Below are positions 31,674-42,368 of a stretch of 64,000 nucleotides of DNA, in pieces (positions within the stretch are counted from its first letter, which is position 1; every line of letters starts with the position of its first letter). This DNA comes from Pseudomonas sp. DTU_2021_1001937_2_SI_NGA_ILE_001 (GTDB lineage: Bacteria; Pseudomonadota; Gammaproteobacteria; Pseudomonadales; Pseudomonadaceae): the NCBI RefSeq assembly GCF_032463525.1, contig NZ_CP135971.1, forward strand, positions 1,736,001 through 1,800,000, in the 5' to 3' direction. The notes under the pieces were generated by a model that made no database searches, was not told where the DNA came from, and was given only the letters and a program-made list of their open reading frames with translations. Made by a program: the position numbers and the translations under genes.

Positions 31674-33056
31674 ATGCTCGACGCCATTCGTTGGGATTCT
31701 GACCTGATCCGTCGCTACGATCTGGCAGGACCGCGTTACACCTCCTACCCCACCGCCGTGCAGTTCAATACCCAGGTCGGCGCCTTCGACCTGCTGCACG
31801 CCCTGCGTGAAAGTCGCAAGGCCTCGCGCCCACTGTCGCTGTACGCGCACATCCCGTTCTGCGCCAACATCTGCTACTACTGCGCGTGCAACAAAGTGGT
31901 CACCAAGGACCGCAGCCGCGCTCAGGCCTACCTGCAACGCCTGGAACATGAAATCAAGATGCTGGCCTGCCACCTCGCGCCAGACCAGGTGGTAGAGCAA
32001 CTGCATCTGGGCGGCGGCACGCCGACCTTCCTCAATCATGGCGAGCTGCGTCAACTGATGGCCCAGCTGCGTACGCACTTCAATCTGCTGGACGACGACT
32101 CCGGCGACTACGGCATCGAGATCGACCCGCGCGAGGCCGACTGGTCGTCCATGGGCCTGCTCCGCGAACTGGGCTTCAACCGGGTCAGCCTCGGCGTGCA
32201 GGATCTCGATCCGGCGGTGCAGCGTGCGGTCAACCGCCTGCAGAGCCTGGAGCAGACCCGCGCTATCGTCGAAGCGGCGCGTACCCTGCAGTTCCGCTCG
32301 GTGAACATCGACCTGATCTACGGCCTGCCGTTGCAAACCCCCGAGGGCTTCGCCCGCACGGTGGAGGAAATCATCGCCCTGCAGCCCGACCGTCTGTCGG
32401 TGTTCAACTATGCGCACCTGCCCGAACGCTTCATGCCGCAGCGGCGCATCGACACCCAGGCCTTGCCGCGCCCGGAGCAGAAACTGCAGATGCTCGAACG
32501 CACCATCGAGCAACTGACCGGCGCCGGCTACCGCTACATCGGCATGGACCACTTCGCCCTGCCCGACGACGAACTGGCCATTGCCCAGGAAGAAGGCACG
32601 CTGCAACGCAACTTCCAGGGCTACACCACGCATGGGCATTGCGACCTGCTCGGGCTGGGGGTCTCGGCAATCAGCCAGATCGGCGACCTGTACTGCCAGA
32701 ACAGCAGCGATCTCAACGACTATCAGAGCCTGCTGGGCAGCGACCAGCTGGCCACCAAGCGCGGCCTGCTGTGCAATGACGACGACCGTATCCGCCGGGC
32801 AGTCATCCAGCAGCTGATCTGCCATTTCGAGCTGGATTTCACCCGCATCGAGCAGGCGTTCGGCATCGACTTCGCGCATTACTTCCGGGACCTCCAAGCG
32901 CCCCTGCACGCCATGGCCAGTGATGGCCTGATCGCCCTGGACGCGCATGGGATCCGCGTGCTGCCCGCCGGGCGCCTGCTGGTGCGCGGGGTGTGCATGC
33001 TGTTCGACGCCTACCTCAACCCGCAGAACAGCCAACGCTTTTCACGAGTCATATGA
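31674..33056 (+). CDS. hemN: oxygen-independent coproporphyrinogen III oxidase
   Basis: A 460-residue radical-SAM enzyme making protoporphyrinogen IX without oxygen, supplying haem under low oxygen. The 4Fe-4S cluster ligands are Cys63, Cys67 and Cys70 in [14 protein letters not shown]. Also seen are [11 protein letters not shown], the EIDPRE region and the C-terminal HemN domain. Length is that of the genuine HemN (E. coli 457), not of the shorter HemW. Its ANR box indicates induction on oxygen limitation. Confidence 0.96.
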   Translation: MLDAIRWDSDLIRRYDLAGPRYTSYPTAVQFNTQVGAFDLLHALRESRKASRPLSLYAHIPFCANICYYCACNKVVTKDRSRAQAYLQRLEHEIKMLACHLAPDQVVEQLHLGGGTPTFLNHGELRQLMAQLRTHFNLLDDDSGDYGIEIDPREADWSSMGLLRELGFNRVSLGVQDLDPAVQRAVNRLQSLEQTRAIVEAARTLQFRSVNIDLIYGLPLQTPEGFARTVEEIIALQPDRLSVFNYAHLPERFMPQRRIDTQALPRPEQKLQMLERTIEQLTGAGYRYIGMDHFALPDDELAIAQEEGTLQRNFQGYTTHGHCDLLGLGVSAISQIGDLYCQNSSDLNDYQSLLGSDQLATKRGLLCNDDDRIRRAVIQQLICHFELDFTRIEQAFGIDFAHYFRDLQAPLHAMASDGLIALDAHGIRVLPAGRLLVRGVCMLFDAYLNPQNSQRFSRVI

Positions 33057-33157
33057 AGCCCATGAGAACCCTGGCAAGCGCCGCGCGGCTGGCTCAAGCC
33101 GCCCCGAGTGAGTTAACCTTACGTCCTATGTGTGCTTATCCCACAAGGAATCTAGTG

Positions 33158-33892
33158 ATGTCTGAGCCAGTCAAAATGCGTGCTCACAACCAGGCTCATT
33201 GCAAGGACTGCAGTCTCGCCCCGCTTTGCCTGCCCCTCTCCCTCAATCTGGAGGACATGGACGCGCTCGACCAGATCGTCAAGCGCGGCCGCCCGCTGAA
33301 AAAGGGCGAATTCCTGTTCCGCCAGGGCGATACCTTCGAGTCGGTCTATGCCGTGCGCTCCGGCGCGCTGAAGACCTTCAGCATCAGCGACGGCGGTGCC
33401 GAGCAGCTCACCGGTTTCCACCTGCCCAGCGAGCTGGTGGGCATGTCCGGTATGGATGCCGAGGCCTATCCGGTCTCGGCCCAGGCGCTGGAGACCACAT
33501 CGGTATGCGAGATTCCCTTCGAACGTCTCGATGAGCTTTCGGTGCAGCTGCCACAACTGCGTCGCCAACTGATGCGGGTGATGAGCCGCGAGATCCGCGA
33601 CGACCAACAGATGATGCTGCTGCTGTCGAAGAAGACCGCCGACGAACGCATCGCCACCTTCCTGGTGAACCTCTCGGCCCGCTTCCGCGCCCGGGGGTTC
33701 TCGGCCAATCATTTCCGCCTGAGCATGTCGCGCAACGAGATCGGCAACCATCTGGGCCTGGCGGTGGAAACCGTGTCGCGGGTGTTCACGCGCTTCCAGC
33801 AGAACCAGCTGATCGCCGCCGAAGGCAAGGAAATCCACATTCTCGACCCGATCCAGCTGTGCGCGCTGGCCGGTGGCGCGATGGAAAGCTGA
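33158..33892 (+). CDS. anr: anaerobic regulator ANR (FNR family)
   Basis: A 244-residue global regulator whose oxygen-labile 4Fe-4S cluster permits dimerisation and binding to TTGAT-N4-ATCAA. The cluster cysteines are 15, 18 and 24 ([11 protein letters not shown]) plus Cys117 ([10 protein letters not shown]). A cyclic-nucleotide-fold domain, the long dimer helix and the HTH ([21 protein letters not shown]) follow. The frame is open to 32993 inside hemN, but [14 protein letters not shown] at 33158 is the known N-terminus and has AAGGAAT upstream. Its probable targets lie in the same window. Confidence 0.96.
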   Translation: MSEPVKMRAHNQAHCKDCSLAPLCLPLSLNLEDMDALDQIVKRGRPLKKGEFLFRQGDTFESVYAVRSGALKTFSISDGGAEQLTGFHLPSELVGMSGMDAEAYPVSAQALETTSVCEIPFERLDELSVQLPQLRRQLMRVMSREIRDDQQMMLLLSKKTADERIATFLVNLSARFRARGFSANHFRLSMSRNEIGNHLGLAVETVSRVFTRFQQNQLIAAEGKEIHILDPIQLCALAGGAMES

Positions 33893-33983
33893 GCGTGCAG
33901 CCAGGCTGCCGGGTGCATCGACGGTCGCGGTCGAGCCCCGACAGCCCCTATACTACCGGGCACTCTTGCACCGGACAGTACGC

Positions 33984-34532
33984 ATGACTTTCGACGATTC
34001 CCTCATCAAATCCCTGATCCGCCCCGTGGTGGACTTCCCCAAGCCTGGCGTGGTGTTCCGTGACATCACCCCACTGTTCCAGTCGCCCAAGGCCACGCGC
34101 CAGGTCGTCGACCAGTTCGTGCAGCGCTATATCGACGCCGACTTCAACCACATCGGCGTAATGGACGCCCGGGGCTTCCTGATCGGTTCGGTGGTCGCCT
34201 ACGAACTGAACAAGCCGCTGGTGCTGTTCCGCAAGCAGGGCAAGCTGCCGGCCGACGTGCTGGCCGAGGGTTACCAGACCGAGTACGGCCAGGCGTTCCT
34301 GGAAGTGCACGCCGACAGCCTGTGCGACGGCGACAGCGTGGTGCTGTTCGATGACCTGATCGCCACCGGCGGCACCCTGCTCGCCGCCGTCAACCTGATC
34401 CGCCGCATGGGCGCCAAGGTCCACGAGGCCGCGGCGATCATCGACCTGCCGCAACTGGGCGGCTCGCAACGCCTCAACGACCAGCAGGTACCGACCTTCT
34501 GCCTGACCCGCTACAGCCTCGACGAGATGTAA
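33984..34532 (+). CDS. apt: adenine phosphoribosyltransferase
   Basis: A 182-residue purine-salvage enzyme that converts adenine and PRPP to AMP. The PRPP loop is [14 protein letters not shown], and the family start [14 protein letters not shown] is present. The ATG at 33984 ([10 protein letters not shown]) is chosen over an open upstream frame that would overlap anr. Follows anr by 91 bp. Confidence 0.95.
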   Translation: MTFDDSLIKSLIRPVVDFPKPGVVFRDITPLFQSPKATRQVVDQFVQRYIDADFNHIGVMDARGFLIGSVVAYELNKPLVLFRKQGKLPADVLAEGYQTEYGQAFLEVHADSLCDGDSVVLFDDLIATGGTLLAAVNLIRRMGAKVHEAAAIIDLPQLGGSQRLNDQQVPTFCLTRYSLDEM

Positions 34533-34600
34533 CACAGGAGGTCGTGGCCGCTTTCACCTGGCTGGACCGGCTTTAGCCGCCATACGGGTCAGTTAGACCG

Positions 34601-34691
34601 GGTAGGAGCGGCTTCAGCCGCGAAGCGAACGCATGTTCACAACAGATGCAGTGAATTTCCTCGCACTTTCGCGGCTAAAGCCGCTCCTACC
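34601..34691. repeat. REPIN between apt and recR
   Basis: Inverted REPs GGTAGGAGCGGCTTCAGCCG and GCGGCTAAAGCCGCTCCTACC enclose TGTTCACAACAGATGCAGTG, the reverse complement of the inner part of the 7051-7140 REPIN. Further REP pieces lie at 34564-34581 and at 34725-34762, the last one reaching the recR stop codon. Confidence 0.88.
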
Positions 34692-34758
34692 GAGCCAAAT
34701 AACGGCTAACTGAACTGTATTGGCTTTAGCCGGGATTTCTTCGCGGCTCAAGCCGTTC

Positions 34759-35361
34759 CTACAGGGTGATGGGTTTGCGGCCCGCGAACGAGTGGGCCAG
34801 AGTGCCGCCGTCGACCAGGTCCAGCTCGCCACCCAGCGGCACGCCATGGGCGATGCGCGAGGCGGTCAGACCTTTCTCGTGAAGCAGCTGGGCGATGTAA
34901 TGCGCGGTGGCTTCACCTTCCACCGTCGGGTTGGTGGCCAGAATCACCTCGGTGAACGAGCCCTGGCTGTCGATGCGCTCCATCAACTGGGGAATGCCGA
35001 TGGCCTCCGGCCCCAGGCCATCGAGGGGCGAAAGGTGCCCCTTGAGCACGAAGTAGCGCCCCCGGTAGCCGGTCTGCTCGACGGCGTACACGTCGGTTGG
35101 CCCTTCCACCACGCACAGCAGCGTGTCGTCACGACGCGGGTCGGCGCACTGCAGGCACAGTTCTTCCTCGGTGAGGGTACGGCAACGCTGGCAATGCCCC
35201 ACGCCGTCCATGGCCTGCTGCAACGCCAGGGCCAGGCGCGAGCCACCGCTGCGGTCACGCTCCAGCAGTTGCAAGGCCATGCGCTGGGCGGTCTTCTGAC
35301 CCACGCCGGGCAGTACGCGGAAGGCGTCGATCAGTTGGCGGATCAGGGGGCTGAAGCTCAT
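34759..35361 (-). CDS. recR: recombination mediator RecR
   Basis: A 200-residue protein of the RecFOR pathway, which loads RecA on gapped DNA. An N-terminal helix-hairpin-helix ([17 protein letters not shown]), a four-cysteine zinc finger ([16 protein letters not shown]), a Toprim domain ([16 protein letters not shown]) and the C-terminal Walker-B-like part are all present. Downstream member of the dnaX-ybaB-recR group, here separated from ybaB by an inserted oxidoreductase gene. Confidence 0.96.
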   Translation of the reverse strand: MSFSPLIRQLIDAFRVLPGVGQKTAQRMALQLLERDRSGGSRLALALQQAMDGVGHCQRCRTLTEEELCLQCADPRRDDTLLCVVEGPTDVYAVEQTGYRGRYFVLKGHLSPLDGLGPEAIGIPQLMERIDSQGSFTEVILATNPTVEGEATAHYIAQLLHEKGLTASRIAHGVPLGGELDLVDGGTLAHSFAGRKPITL

Positions 35362-35423
35362 GGAAAAGGGTCCCGGGCAATCGAAAGACGCGGTTTATAA
35401 CCGCGCCTTGTCACCAGCGTCAA

Positions 35424-36458
35424 TCACAGCTGGGAAACCTCGACCACCAGCTTGCCGAAGTTGCGCCCTTCGAGCAGGCCGATCAGCGCCTCGGGCGCGG
35501 CCTCCAGCCCCTGGACCACGTCTTCGCGGAACTTGACCTTGCCGGAGGTGACCAGCGGGGTCATGGCTTCGATGAACTCCTGGCGCCGATGCCCGTAGGC
35601 CTCGAAGACGATGAAGCCCTGCACATGCACGCGCTTGGTCAGCAAGGTGCGCATCATCAGCGGCAGCTGGTCGGGGCCCTCGAAGTCGCCATCGGCGTTG
35701 TACTGGGCGATCACCCCGCACAACGGAATGCGAGCATGGGCATTGAGCAGCGGCAATACGGCTTCGAGCACCTTGCCACCGACCAGTTCGTAGTAGACGT
35801 CGATGCCCTGCGGGCAGGCCTCGGCCAGTTGCGCGGCAAAGTCATCGCTGCGATGGTCGATGCAGGCGTCGAAGCCCAGCTCTTCGACCACGTAGCGGCA
35901 CTTGTCCGGGCCGCCGGCGATACCCACCGCCCGCAGACCGTTGAGCTTGGCCACCTGGCCGACCACCGAACCGACGGCGCCGGATGCGGCGGCGACCACC
36001 AGGGTCTCGCCCGCCTTGGGCTTGCCGATGTCCATCAGCCCCATGTAGGCGGTCATCCCCGGCATGCCCAAGGCGCCCAGCGCCAGGGAAGGACGCGGCA
36101 GGTCCTTGGGCAGCTTGAACAGCGCCGAGCCATCGCTGACGCTGTGGGTCTGCCAGCCGGTCTGACCGACCACCAGGTCACCGGGCTGGAAGTGCGAGTT
36201 GAGCGATTGCTCCACGACACTGACTGCGCCGCCCTCCATCACCGCGCCGATCTGCACCGGTTCGGCATAGGACGGCGCGTCACTCATGCGCCCCCGCATG
36301 TAGGGGTCCAGCGACAGGTACAGGGTACGCAGTTGCACCTGGCCGCCCTGCAGCTCCGGCAGGGTCTCGCGCTCCATGCGAAAGTTCTCTAGCGTGGGGC
36401 GGCCCTTGGGTCGGGACGCCAGGACGAAACGCTGGTTGAGCACGCTGTCTTGAGTCAT
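35424..36458 (-). CDS. NADP-dependent MDR oxidoreductase (CurA/leukotriene-B4-dehydrogenase-like)
   Basis: A 344-residue zinc-free medium-chain reductase. The N-terminus NQRFVLASRPKGRPTLENF and LYLSLDPYMRGRM, and the cofactor loop AASGAVGSVVGQVAKLNG near residue 155, place it with curcumin reductase CurA and plant double-bond reductases; these reduce activated C=C bonds with NADPH. The physiological substrate is unknown. It sits between recR and ybaB. Confidence 0.9.
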   Translation of the reverse strand: MTQDSVLNQRFVLASRPKGRPTLENFRMERETLPELQGGQVQLRTLYLSLDPYMRGRMSDAPSYAEPVQIGAVMEGGAVSVVEQSLNSHFQPGDLVVGQTGWQTHSVSDGSALFKLPKDLPRPSLALGALGMPGMTAYMGLMDIGKPKAGETLVVAAASGAVGSVVGQVAKLNGLRAVGIAGGPDKCRYVVEELGFDACIDHRSDDFAAQLAEACPQGIDVYYELVGGKVLEAVLPLLNAHARIPLCGVIAQYNADGDFEGPDQLPLMMRTLLTKRVHVQGFIVFEAYGHRRQEFIEAMTPLVTSGKVKFREDVVQGLEAAPEALIGLLEGRNFGKLVVEVSQL

Positions 36459-36580
36459 GGAACACTCCTCTGCTGGCTTTCAGAAACACGTAGAGGGCAG
36501 ACCATGCTCAGCCGCCAGCGTTCGATCGACATGAAAATGCCAGGACAAGCCTGGCATTGGTCACGGCAGGAAAAGCACCG

Positions 36581-36907
36581 TCAGAACGGCAGCTTCATGC
36601 CCGGCGGCAGTTGCAGACCGGCGGTCATGCTGGCGGTCTTCTCGGCGCTGGACTGCTCGATCTTGCGCACTGCGTCGTTGACGGCAGCGGCGATCAGGTC
36701 TTCCAGCACTTCCTTGTCTTCCTGCATCAGGCTGTCGTCCAGGGTGATGCGCTTGACGTCGTGACGACCGGTCATCACCACGCTCACCAGGCCGGCGCCG
36801 GACTGGCCGGTGACTTCGGCATTGGCCAGTTCTTCCTGCATCTTGGCCATTTTTTCCTGCATCTGCTGGGCCTGCTTCATCAGGCCAGCCATGCCACCTT
36901 TCATCAT
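36581..36907 (-). CDS. ybaB: nucleoid-associated protein YbaB/EbfC
   Basis: A 108-residue DNA-binding protein, [20 protein letters not shown], with a helical N-terminus and the conserved ending LPPGMKLPF. The start at 36907 has GAGGAGAT 6 bp upstream. 61 bp after dnaX; the dnaX-ybaB pairing is very conserved in bacteria. Confidence 0.95.
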   Translation of the reverse strand: MMKGGMAGLMKQAQQMQEKMAKMQEELANAEVTGQSGAGLVSVVMTGRHDVKRITLDDSLMQEDKEVLEDLIAAAVNDAVRKIEQSSAEKTASMTAGLQLPPGMKLPF

Positions 36908-36968
36908 GGGATATCTCCTCGAAAATGCATGGTTGCTTTGCACGCCGCCACTGGCGCCGTGCGTTCGT

Positions 36969-39095
36969 TCATTGCGCCGGCACGGCATCCACCGGCTTGA
37001 TCGTATCCTCCCGAACCACCGCGCCAAACTGTTGCATCATGTGCTGGACGAACGGATCGGCATGGATCGACGCGATGGCCTGGCGCTGACGTTCGGCACG
37101 TTGCCGGGCAGCGGCCTGCGCCGGGGTTTCCTGCTCGGGGCGCACCAGCTCGATATGCAGTTGGATGGCGCTGCCATGATACTGGTTCAACGCGTCGTTG
37201 AGGCGCCGCTGCTGGGTGGCGTTGAACAGCGCGCTGTGCGCCGGGTCCAGGTGCAACAGCCAGCGGTCGCCCTCGATGCTGATCAGGGTGCAGTTGGCGG
37301 CGATGCTGCCGGTCATGCCGGAAATCGCCAGCTTGGGAAACATCTGCAGCCATTCCAAGGCCAGCCCCGTGGCCGGCATGGCGGCCGGTTCAGGCTCGGG
37401 CTCCGGCTCGTCTTCGTCATGCACGTGGTCGTGGGCCAGCTCATCGAGCAGGCTCACCGACGCCGGGTCGATGTCGACCTCTGGCTCGCTGTAGTCGTCG
37501 TCCTGGGCGCCCTCGTCGTCCATTTGCGGTGGCATCGACAAGTAGGCGCTGTCGGGAATGTCTTCCAGGCCACCGGTGCTGCGATCCGGTGCAGGCGCCT
37601 GTTCGGCCTGCGGTGCATCCGGCACCGGGCTGGCGGGTACAGGTGCCGGCATGGCGGGCAGCTCGGGCGGCTCGGCGCGGGTTTCCAGGACCGGTTCGGC
37701 GCTGACTGGCGCAGCCGGCACCGGTTCGGGTCGCGCGCTCGCCGGCTGCGTATCCCAGGGCACATCCACGACTTGTGGCTCGGGGTCGGGTGCTGGCCGG
37801 GATTCAGCTTGCGGCGCTGGCTGGGCAGCGGCGACTGCGGGCACCACCGGGGCTGGCGCGGCCGCCGGTGATGCCACCTGGGGCGTCGGCTCGGGTGCTG
37901 GCGTGGCGGTTGGCGCGACGCTGGCCGGCTGGGCCAGGGCGGGCTGGGAGTCAACTCTGGCCTGGCTGACTCCCACTGGCTTTAGCGGTTGACTCGGCGC
38001 ACCGTCGCTATCGGCGGGGCGGAACGCCAGCATGCGCAGCAGGACCATTTCGAAACCGCTGCGCGGGTCTGGTGCCAGCGGCAGGTCACGACGGCCAATC
38101 AGGCCCATCTGGTAATAGAACTGTACGTCTTCGCCGGGCAGGGCCTGGGCCAGGGCCAGAACCCGCTCGCGGTCGCCATGGCCGTTGTCCACCGCTTCAG
38201 GCAAGGCCTGGGCGATGGCCACGCGGTGCAGCACGTTGAGCATTTCCGCCAGCACGCCGTTCCAGTCCGGGCCTTGTTCAGCCAGGTGCCGGACGGCTTC
38301 GAGCAGCGCCCGGGCATCACCCTGCAGCAGCGCGCCCAGCACGTCGAACACCTGCCCGTGGTCCAGGGTACCCAGCATGGCGCGCACATCGGCGGCCATG
38401 ACCTTGCCTTCGCCGAAGGCGATGGCCTGGTCGGTAAGGCTCATGGCATCGCGCATCGAGCCATCGGCGGCGCGGCCCAGCAGCCACAGGGCATCGTCCT
38501 CGAACGGCACGTTCTCGGCGCCCAGGACATGGCTGAGGTGCTCGACCACCCGCTCGGGGGTCATGTTCTTCAGCGAGAACTGCAGGCAGCGCGACAGGAT
38601 GGTGGCCGGCAGTTTCTGCGGGTCGGTGGTGGCGAGGATGAACTTGACGTAGGGCGGCGGCTCCTCCAGCGTCTTGAGCAAGGCGTTGAAGGAGTGGCTG
38701 GAAAGCATGTGCACTTCGTCGATCAGGTAGACCTTGAAGCGCCCGCGGCTCGGCGCGTACTGCACGTTGTCGAGCAGCTCGCGGGTATCCTCGACCTTGG
38801 TGCGGCTGGCGGCGTCGATCTCGATCAGGTCGACGAAGCGGCCATCGTCGATCTCCTGGCACACCGAGCAGGTGCCGCACGGGCTGGAGGTGATGCCGGT
38901 TTCGCAGTTGAGGCACTTGGCGATGATCCGCGCGATGGTGGTCTTGCCCACCCCGCGGGTACCGGTGAACAGATAGGCATGGTGCAGACGCTGGCTGTCC
39001 AGGGCGTTGATCAGAGCCTTGAGCACATGGGTCTGGCCGACCATTTCGCGGAACGAGCGCGGACGCCATTTACGTGCAAGAACCTGATAACTCAT
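36969..39095 (-). CDS. dnaX: DNA polymerase III tau subunit
   Basis: A 708-residue clamp-loader ATPase. The AAA+ part has [13 protein letters not shown] (Walker A), the zinc module [28 protein letters not shown] and the sensor-1 region [14 protein letters not shown] long Pro/Ala/Glu-rich linker (about residues 375-545) precedes the C-terminal domain V that binds the polymerase alpha subunit. No A-rich slippery heptamer like that of E. coli was seen, so frameshift-made gamma is not supported by this sequence. Confidence 0.96.
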   Translation of the reverse strand: MSYQVLARKWRPRSFREMVGQTHVLKALINALDSQRLHHAYLFTGTRGVGKTTIARIIAKCLNCETGITSSPCGTCSVCQEIDDGRFVDLIEIDAASRTKVEDTRELLDNVQYAPSRGRFKVYLIDEVHMLSSHSFNALLKTLEEPPPYVKFILATTDPQKLPATILSRCLQFSLKNMTPERVVEHLSHVLGAENVPFEDDALWLLGRAADGSMRDAMSLTDQAIAFGEGKVMAADVRAMLGTLDHGQVFDVLGALLQGDARALLEAVRHLAEQGPDWNGVLAEMLNVLHRVAIAQALPEAVDNGHGDRERVLALAQALPGEDVQFYYQMGLIGRRDLPLAPDPRSGFEMVLLRMLAFRPADSDGAPSQPLKPVGVSQARVDSQPALAQPASVAPTATPAPEPTPQVASPAAAPAPVVPAVAAAQPAPQAESRPAPDPEPQVVDVPWDTQPASARPEPVPAAPVSAEPVLETRAEPPELPAMPAPVPASPVPDAPQAEQAPAPDRSTGGLEDIPDSAYLSMPPQMDDEGAQDDDYSEPEVDIDPASVSLLDELAHDHVHDEDEPEPEPEPAAMPATGLALEWLQMFPKLAISGMTGSIAANCTLISIEGDRWLLHLDPAHSALFNATQQRRLNDALNQYHGSAIQLHIELVRPEQETPAQAAARQRAERQRQAIASIHADPFVQHMMQQFGAVVREDTIKPVDAVPAQ

Positions 39096-39266
39096 CGAAA
39101 ACCGTCGCGAAGGGTAAGCGGAAGACCGCTAATCCTAGCGGAGCAAGGCTAAAATTGCATCTGGTGTCACACCCCTTCACTCACTCGACAGCAACGGATA
39201 AAAGACAAAGATGTCAGAGTGTCATGCCTCAACCTTCCTCTATCAGGCCGCAGGCCGGGAATTTCC

Positions 39267-40004
39267 ATGCGCAAGTTACTGCTGAGCCTGTCGCTGCTGC
39301 TGAGCCAGGAAGGCATCGCCGAACCGGCTGCGCTGCGCTTCTCGGTGTCGGAAAGCTGGTCGATGCCGCTGATGCACCTGGAAAACCACCAGCCGACCAG
39401 CGGCATCCTCCTGGAAATCTTCGACAGCCTGGCGCGCCAGGTCGGTCGCCAGGCCGAGTACCACGTCATGCCCCGCCTGCGCATCCAGGGTGCGCTGGAG
39501 AGCGCGGACATCGACGTGCGCTGCTACATCGCCAAGTCCTGGCTGGGCGACCTGCGCGGTGACTACGCCTGGAGCGTGCCGATCCTGGTGCAGCGCGACC
39601 TGCTGGTGGCGGCACCGCTGACCGTCGGCCCCTACCCCGAGCAGTTCGACAACGAGGTGATCGGCACCGTCACCGGTTACAACTACCCTGCCTTGCAGCA
39701 CCTGTTCGATAGCCACCGCCTGGTACGCGAAGACGCCCGCAACCAGGAGCAGGTGCTGCGCATGCTGGTGGCGGGCCGCTACAACTATGCAATCAGCAAC
39801 CAGCTGGCGATGGACTGGATCAACCGGGAGCTGCCACCCGAACAGCGCCTCAAGGTAGTCGCCACGGTCAGTGAACAGGACGCCGCGTGTCTGGTGCGCA
39901 AGGACCCTGCCCTGCCGGTGCAGCAGATTCTCGACACCCTGCAGGCCATGCGCAAATCAGGCGAGATCCAGCGCATCGTCGAGCGCTACGCTCCCCGCCG
40001 CTGA
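39267..40004 (+). CDS. periplasmic amino-acid-type solute-binding protein
   Basis: A 245-residue SBP_bac_3-type protein. A signal peptide (MRKLLLSLSLLLSQEGIAEP) is followed by the two-lobed binding fold: LRFSVSESWSMPLM, YHVMPRLRIQGALES, VIGTVTGYNYPAL and YNYAISNQLAMDWIN. The start at 39267 gives a normal signal peptide; the longer frame from 39219 does not. No permease or ATPase gene is adjacent, so it is an orphan that may work with a distant transporter or as a sensor. Confidence 0.85.
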   Translation: MRKLLLSLSLLLSQEGIAEPAALRFSVSESWSMPLMHLENHQPTSGILLEIFDSLARQVGRQAEYHVMPRLRIQGALESADIDVRCYIAKSWLGDLRGDYAWSVPILVQRDLLVAAPLTVGPYPEQFDNEVIGTVTGYNYPALQHLFDSHRLVREDARNQEQVLRMLVAGRYNYAISNQLAMDWINRELPPEQRLKVVATVSEQDAACLVRKDPALPVQQILDTLQAMRKSGEIQRIVERYAPRR

Positions 40005-40016
40005 CAGGCCGCCGCT

Positions 40017-40739
40017 TCAGACCAGGCGCAGCGGGCGCCGCTCGGGGTTGAGCACTCCATCGCCCAGACGGTCGACCACCAGCGCGTCGGCCTGCCGGGC
40101 CAGGCGGTCCATGTGCCGGTCACGGCTCTTCTCGGCATCAACCATGGCCCGCCGCCCGTGGCGGTTGAGCAGGTAGGCGTGGATCTGCCGTACTTCCTCG
40201 CTGCGGTAGATGGGTTCCACATCGAGCACCGCCAGGCGCCCGTTGGAGGCATGGTCGCGGGTGTTCATCAGCACCTGCGGCCCGCGTGCGCCGAGCACCT
40301 GAAAGCCCAGGGCTTCGAAACACGGCACCTTGCTGGCGAAGCAGGCCAGTTCCGCGTGCGGGTAGCGCTGCAACATGACAGCGAGCATGCCGCGCGCCAC
40401 ACCATGCCGACGCCAGCCGGCGCGCACGGCCATGTAGGCCACGGCGCAGGCCTGCGGGTCGTCTTCATAGGGCAGGTAAAGCAGAAAGCCGATCACCTGC
40501 GTCGGGTCTTCGCCGTCCAGGGCCACGATCAGTTCCACGGCCAGCCCCAGCGAGCCGTCCATGGCCTCCTGGTAGCGGTTGACCTCGAAGCCGACGCCGT
40601 ACTGGTACAGCGGGTACAGGGGATTGCTGGGCAGGATGCCGACCATGCCGATATCGGTCACGTAGTCGATGACCATCTGCATGATCTGGTTCTTGATCGA
40701 CTCGGGCGGCGGGTTTTCCAGGCGGGTGATGGTGAACAT
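40017..40739 (-). CDS. GNAT-family acetyltransferase
   Basis: A 240-residue protein with an acetyl-CoA fold: VAYMAVRAGWRRHGVARGML, with the GNAT loop RRHGVARGM, followed by HAELACFASKVPCFEALGFQV. The C-terminal 70 residues (YRSEEVRQIHAYLLNRHG) are an added region of unknown role. The start is the ATG at 40739 (MFTITRLENPPP); the frame is open further upstream but without a site. Substrate unknown. Confidence 0.82.
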   Translation of the reverse strand: MFTITRLENPPPESIKNQIMQMVIDYVTDIGMVGILPSNPLYPLYQYGVGFEVNRYQEAMDGSLGLAVELIVALDGEDPTQVIGFLLYLPYEDDPQACAVAYMAVRAGWRRHGVARGMLAVMLQRYPHAELACFASKVPCFEALGFQVLGARGPQVLMNTRDHASNGRLAVLDVEPIYRSEEVRQIHAYLLNRHGRRAMVDAEKSRDRHMDRLARQADALVVDRLGDGVLNPERRPLRLV

Positions 40740-41057
40740 GGAAGCAATGACGGGCTCGCGGTTGACTGGGCCGCATGATAACCCAGGCCAGCGGCAGGGT
40801 GCCGAACCGATCGCCAGGGACTTTTCCGGTTTTTTTCGACCGACCGGACAACCGGTCCAAGCGCCATGACCGGCACACCCTTGGTGCACGCCTGCCGACA
40901 TCCGGCGCTCTCCAGCGCCCCAAAACCGGGGCCTGCGCACCATCGCCGTGCTGTGCATTTTTGGCACGACTCGGCTCTAAATTCGTCACTTGTGACCCTC
41001 GCGAACGCGCTCCTAGGATGCCAGGACCCGCTGGCCAACCGACAGGTGCGCAGAATC
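40740..41057. other. divergent region between the GNAT and MFS genes
   Basis: A 318-bp gap. It contains GTCAC-TT-GTGAC, an inverted repeat at 40985-40996, 61 bp before the MFS start, and clustered CCGG-containing repeats (ACCGGACAACCGGT at 40844-40857). These are candidate operators for the LysR regulator downstream. No gene is supported although the MFS frame stays open through it. Confidence 0.5.
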
Positions 41058-42296
41058 ATGAAAACCAATAACGCGTTGCACAAGTCTCTCTTCGTCTTTG
41101 CCCTGCTGTACCTGGGCTACGTCATTTCCTATATCGACCGCGCCGCCATCTCCCTGGCCCTGTCGCACATCGGCGAAGACTTCCACCTGGGCGCCGGGGA
41201 GCTGGGCGTGGTGCTCAGCGCGTTCTACCTGGGTTATGCCGTGATGCAGATTCCTGGCGGCTGGCTGGCCGACCGCTTCGGCGCCAAATGGGTGGTGGTG
41301 GTCTCCATCGCGCTGTGGTCGGTGTTCACACTGATGACCGGCCTGGCCTGGTCACTGGCCTCGTTACTGGTGATCCGCTTCCTGTTCGGCCTGGGCGAAG
41401 GCAGCTATCCGTCGGCAGCGGTCAAGGGTGTGGCCGAGCTGTACACCCGCGCCGACCGGCCGAAGATGACCAGCCTGCTCATCTCTTCCAACTACACCGG
41501 CAGTTTCGCCGCACCGCTGATCATCACCCCGCTGCTGGTCTGGCTGGGCTGGCGTGACGTGTTCCTGGCCATCGGTGTGGCCGGCATCCTGTTTGCCCTC
41601 GGCTTCGCCTGGCTGGTCAAGCGCCCCGAGGCCTATGGCAACTACCAGTCGCACGTGGCCAGCGGCAGCGCCGGCAAGGTCGACGCCAAGGTGCTGCTGC
41701 GCATGCCACTGCTGTGGAAGATCGTACTGGTGTGGTTCTCCCTCGGCCTGGTCAACAAGGGGCTGGACGCCTGGATGCCGATGTACCTGCTCACCGCCCG
41801 CGGCCTGGACCTGAAGACCGTCGGCATGCTGGTGCCTCTGCCCTTCATCACCGCGAGCATCGCCTCGGCGATGGGCGGCTGGCTGATGACCCGCTACTTC
41901 GATGGTCGGGAAAAACTGCTGATGACCGCCAGTTGCGCGCTCACCGGCCTGTTTCTCTACGGCATGTACCAGTCGCAGAGCACCACCGAGGTCATCACTT
42001 ATCAAGCCATCGTGTACTTCTTCAAATCCTTCGTGTTCGCCACCGCCTTCGCCCTGCCCACCAAGATACTCGCCCAGCGCCTGGTCGGTACCGGCATCGG
42101 CATGGTCAACTTCGGCGGCCAGGTGGCGGGCTTCGTCTCGCCGATGGTCATCGGTTTTCTGGTGGCACACTACGGCACCTACGAATCCGCCTTCCTGTTC
42201 CTGCTCTGCGCCACGGTGGCGGCCACCCTGATCAGCCTGTCGATCAGCGACCGCAAGGTGTTGGCTGTACAGCAGGCCAACATGCATGAAGCATGA
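41058..42296 (+). CDS. MFS transporter, anion:cation symporter (ACS) type
   Basis: A 412-residue, 12-helix major-facilitator protein. The signatures SYIDRAAISLALSHIG, GGWLADRFGAKWVVV (motif A) and FGLGEGSYPSAAVKGVAELY resemble ACS-family carriers such as GudP and ExuT, which take up organic anions. The ATG at 41058 (MKTNNALHKS) is used instead of the frame start at 40866. It heads a same-strand set with a LysR regulator, an amidase and D-serine ammonia-lyase, so it probably imports the substrate of that pathway. Confidence 0.9.
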   Translation: MKTNNALHKSLFVFALLYLGYVISYIDRAAISLALSHIGEDFHLGAGELGVVLSAFYLGYAVMQIPGGWLADRFGAKWVVVVSIALWSVFTLMTGLAWSLASLLVIRFLFGLGEGSYPSAAVKGVAELYTRADRPKMTSLLISSNYTGSFAAPLIITPLLVWLGWRDVFLAIGVAGILFALGFAWLVKRPEAYGNYQSHVASGSAGKVDAKVLLRMPLLWKIVLVWFSLGLVNKGLDAWMPMYLLTARGLDLKTVGMLVPLPFITASIASAMGGWLMTRYFDGREKLLMTASCALTGLFLYGMYQSQSTTEVITYQAIVYFFKSFVFATAFALPTKILAQRLVGTGIGMVNFGGQVAGFVSPMVIGFLVAHYGTYESAFLFLLCATVAATLISLSISDRKVLAVQQANMHEA

Positions 42297-42368
42297 GGCC
42301 CGGCGACCGGGTGGCGAATGCGTTAGGCTCTGGGCTCCAGCCTTGCAAGACCGGAGCAACCCGCCACC

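Noticed and set aside
36969..39095. Programmed frameshift in dnaX for a gamma subunit
   Set aside because: No A-rich slippery heptamer was found in the coding strand.
40960..40977. Sigma-54-like TTGGCACG before the MFS gene
   Set aside because: The -24 half is good, but the GC of the -12 half is one base too close and the TTG is missing.
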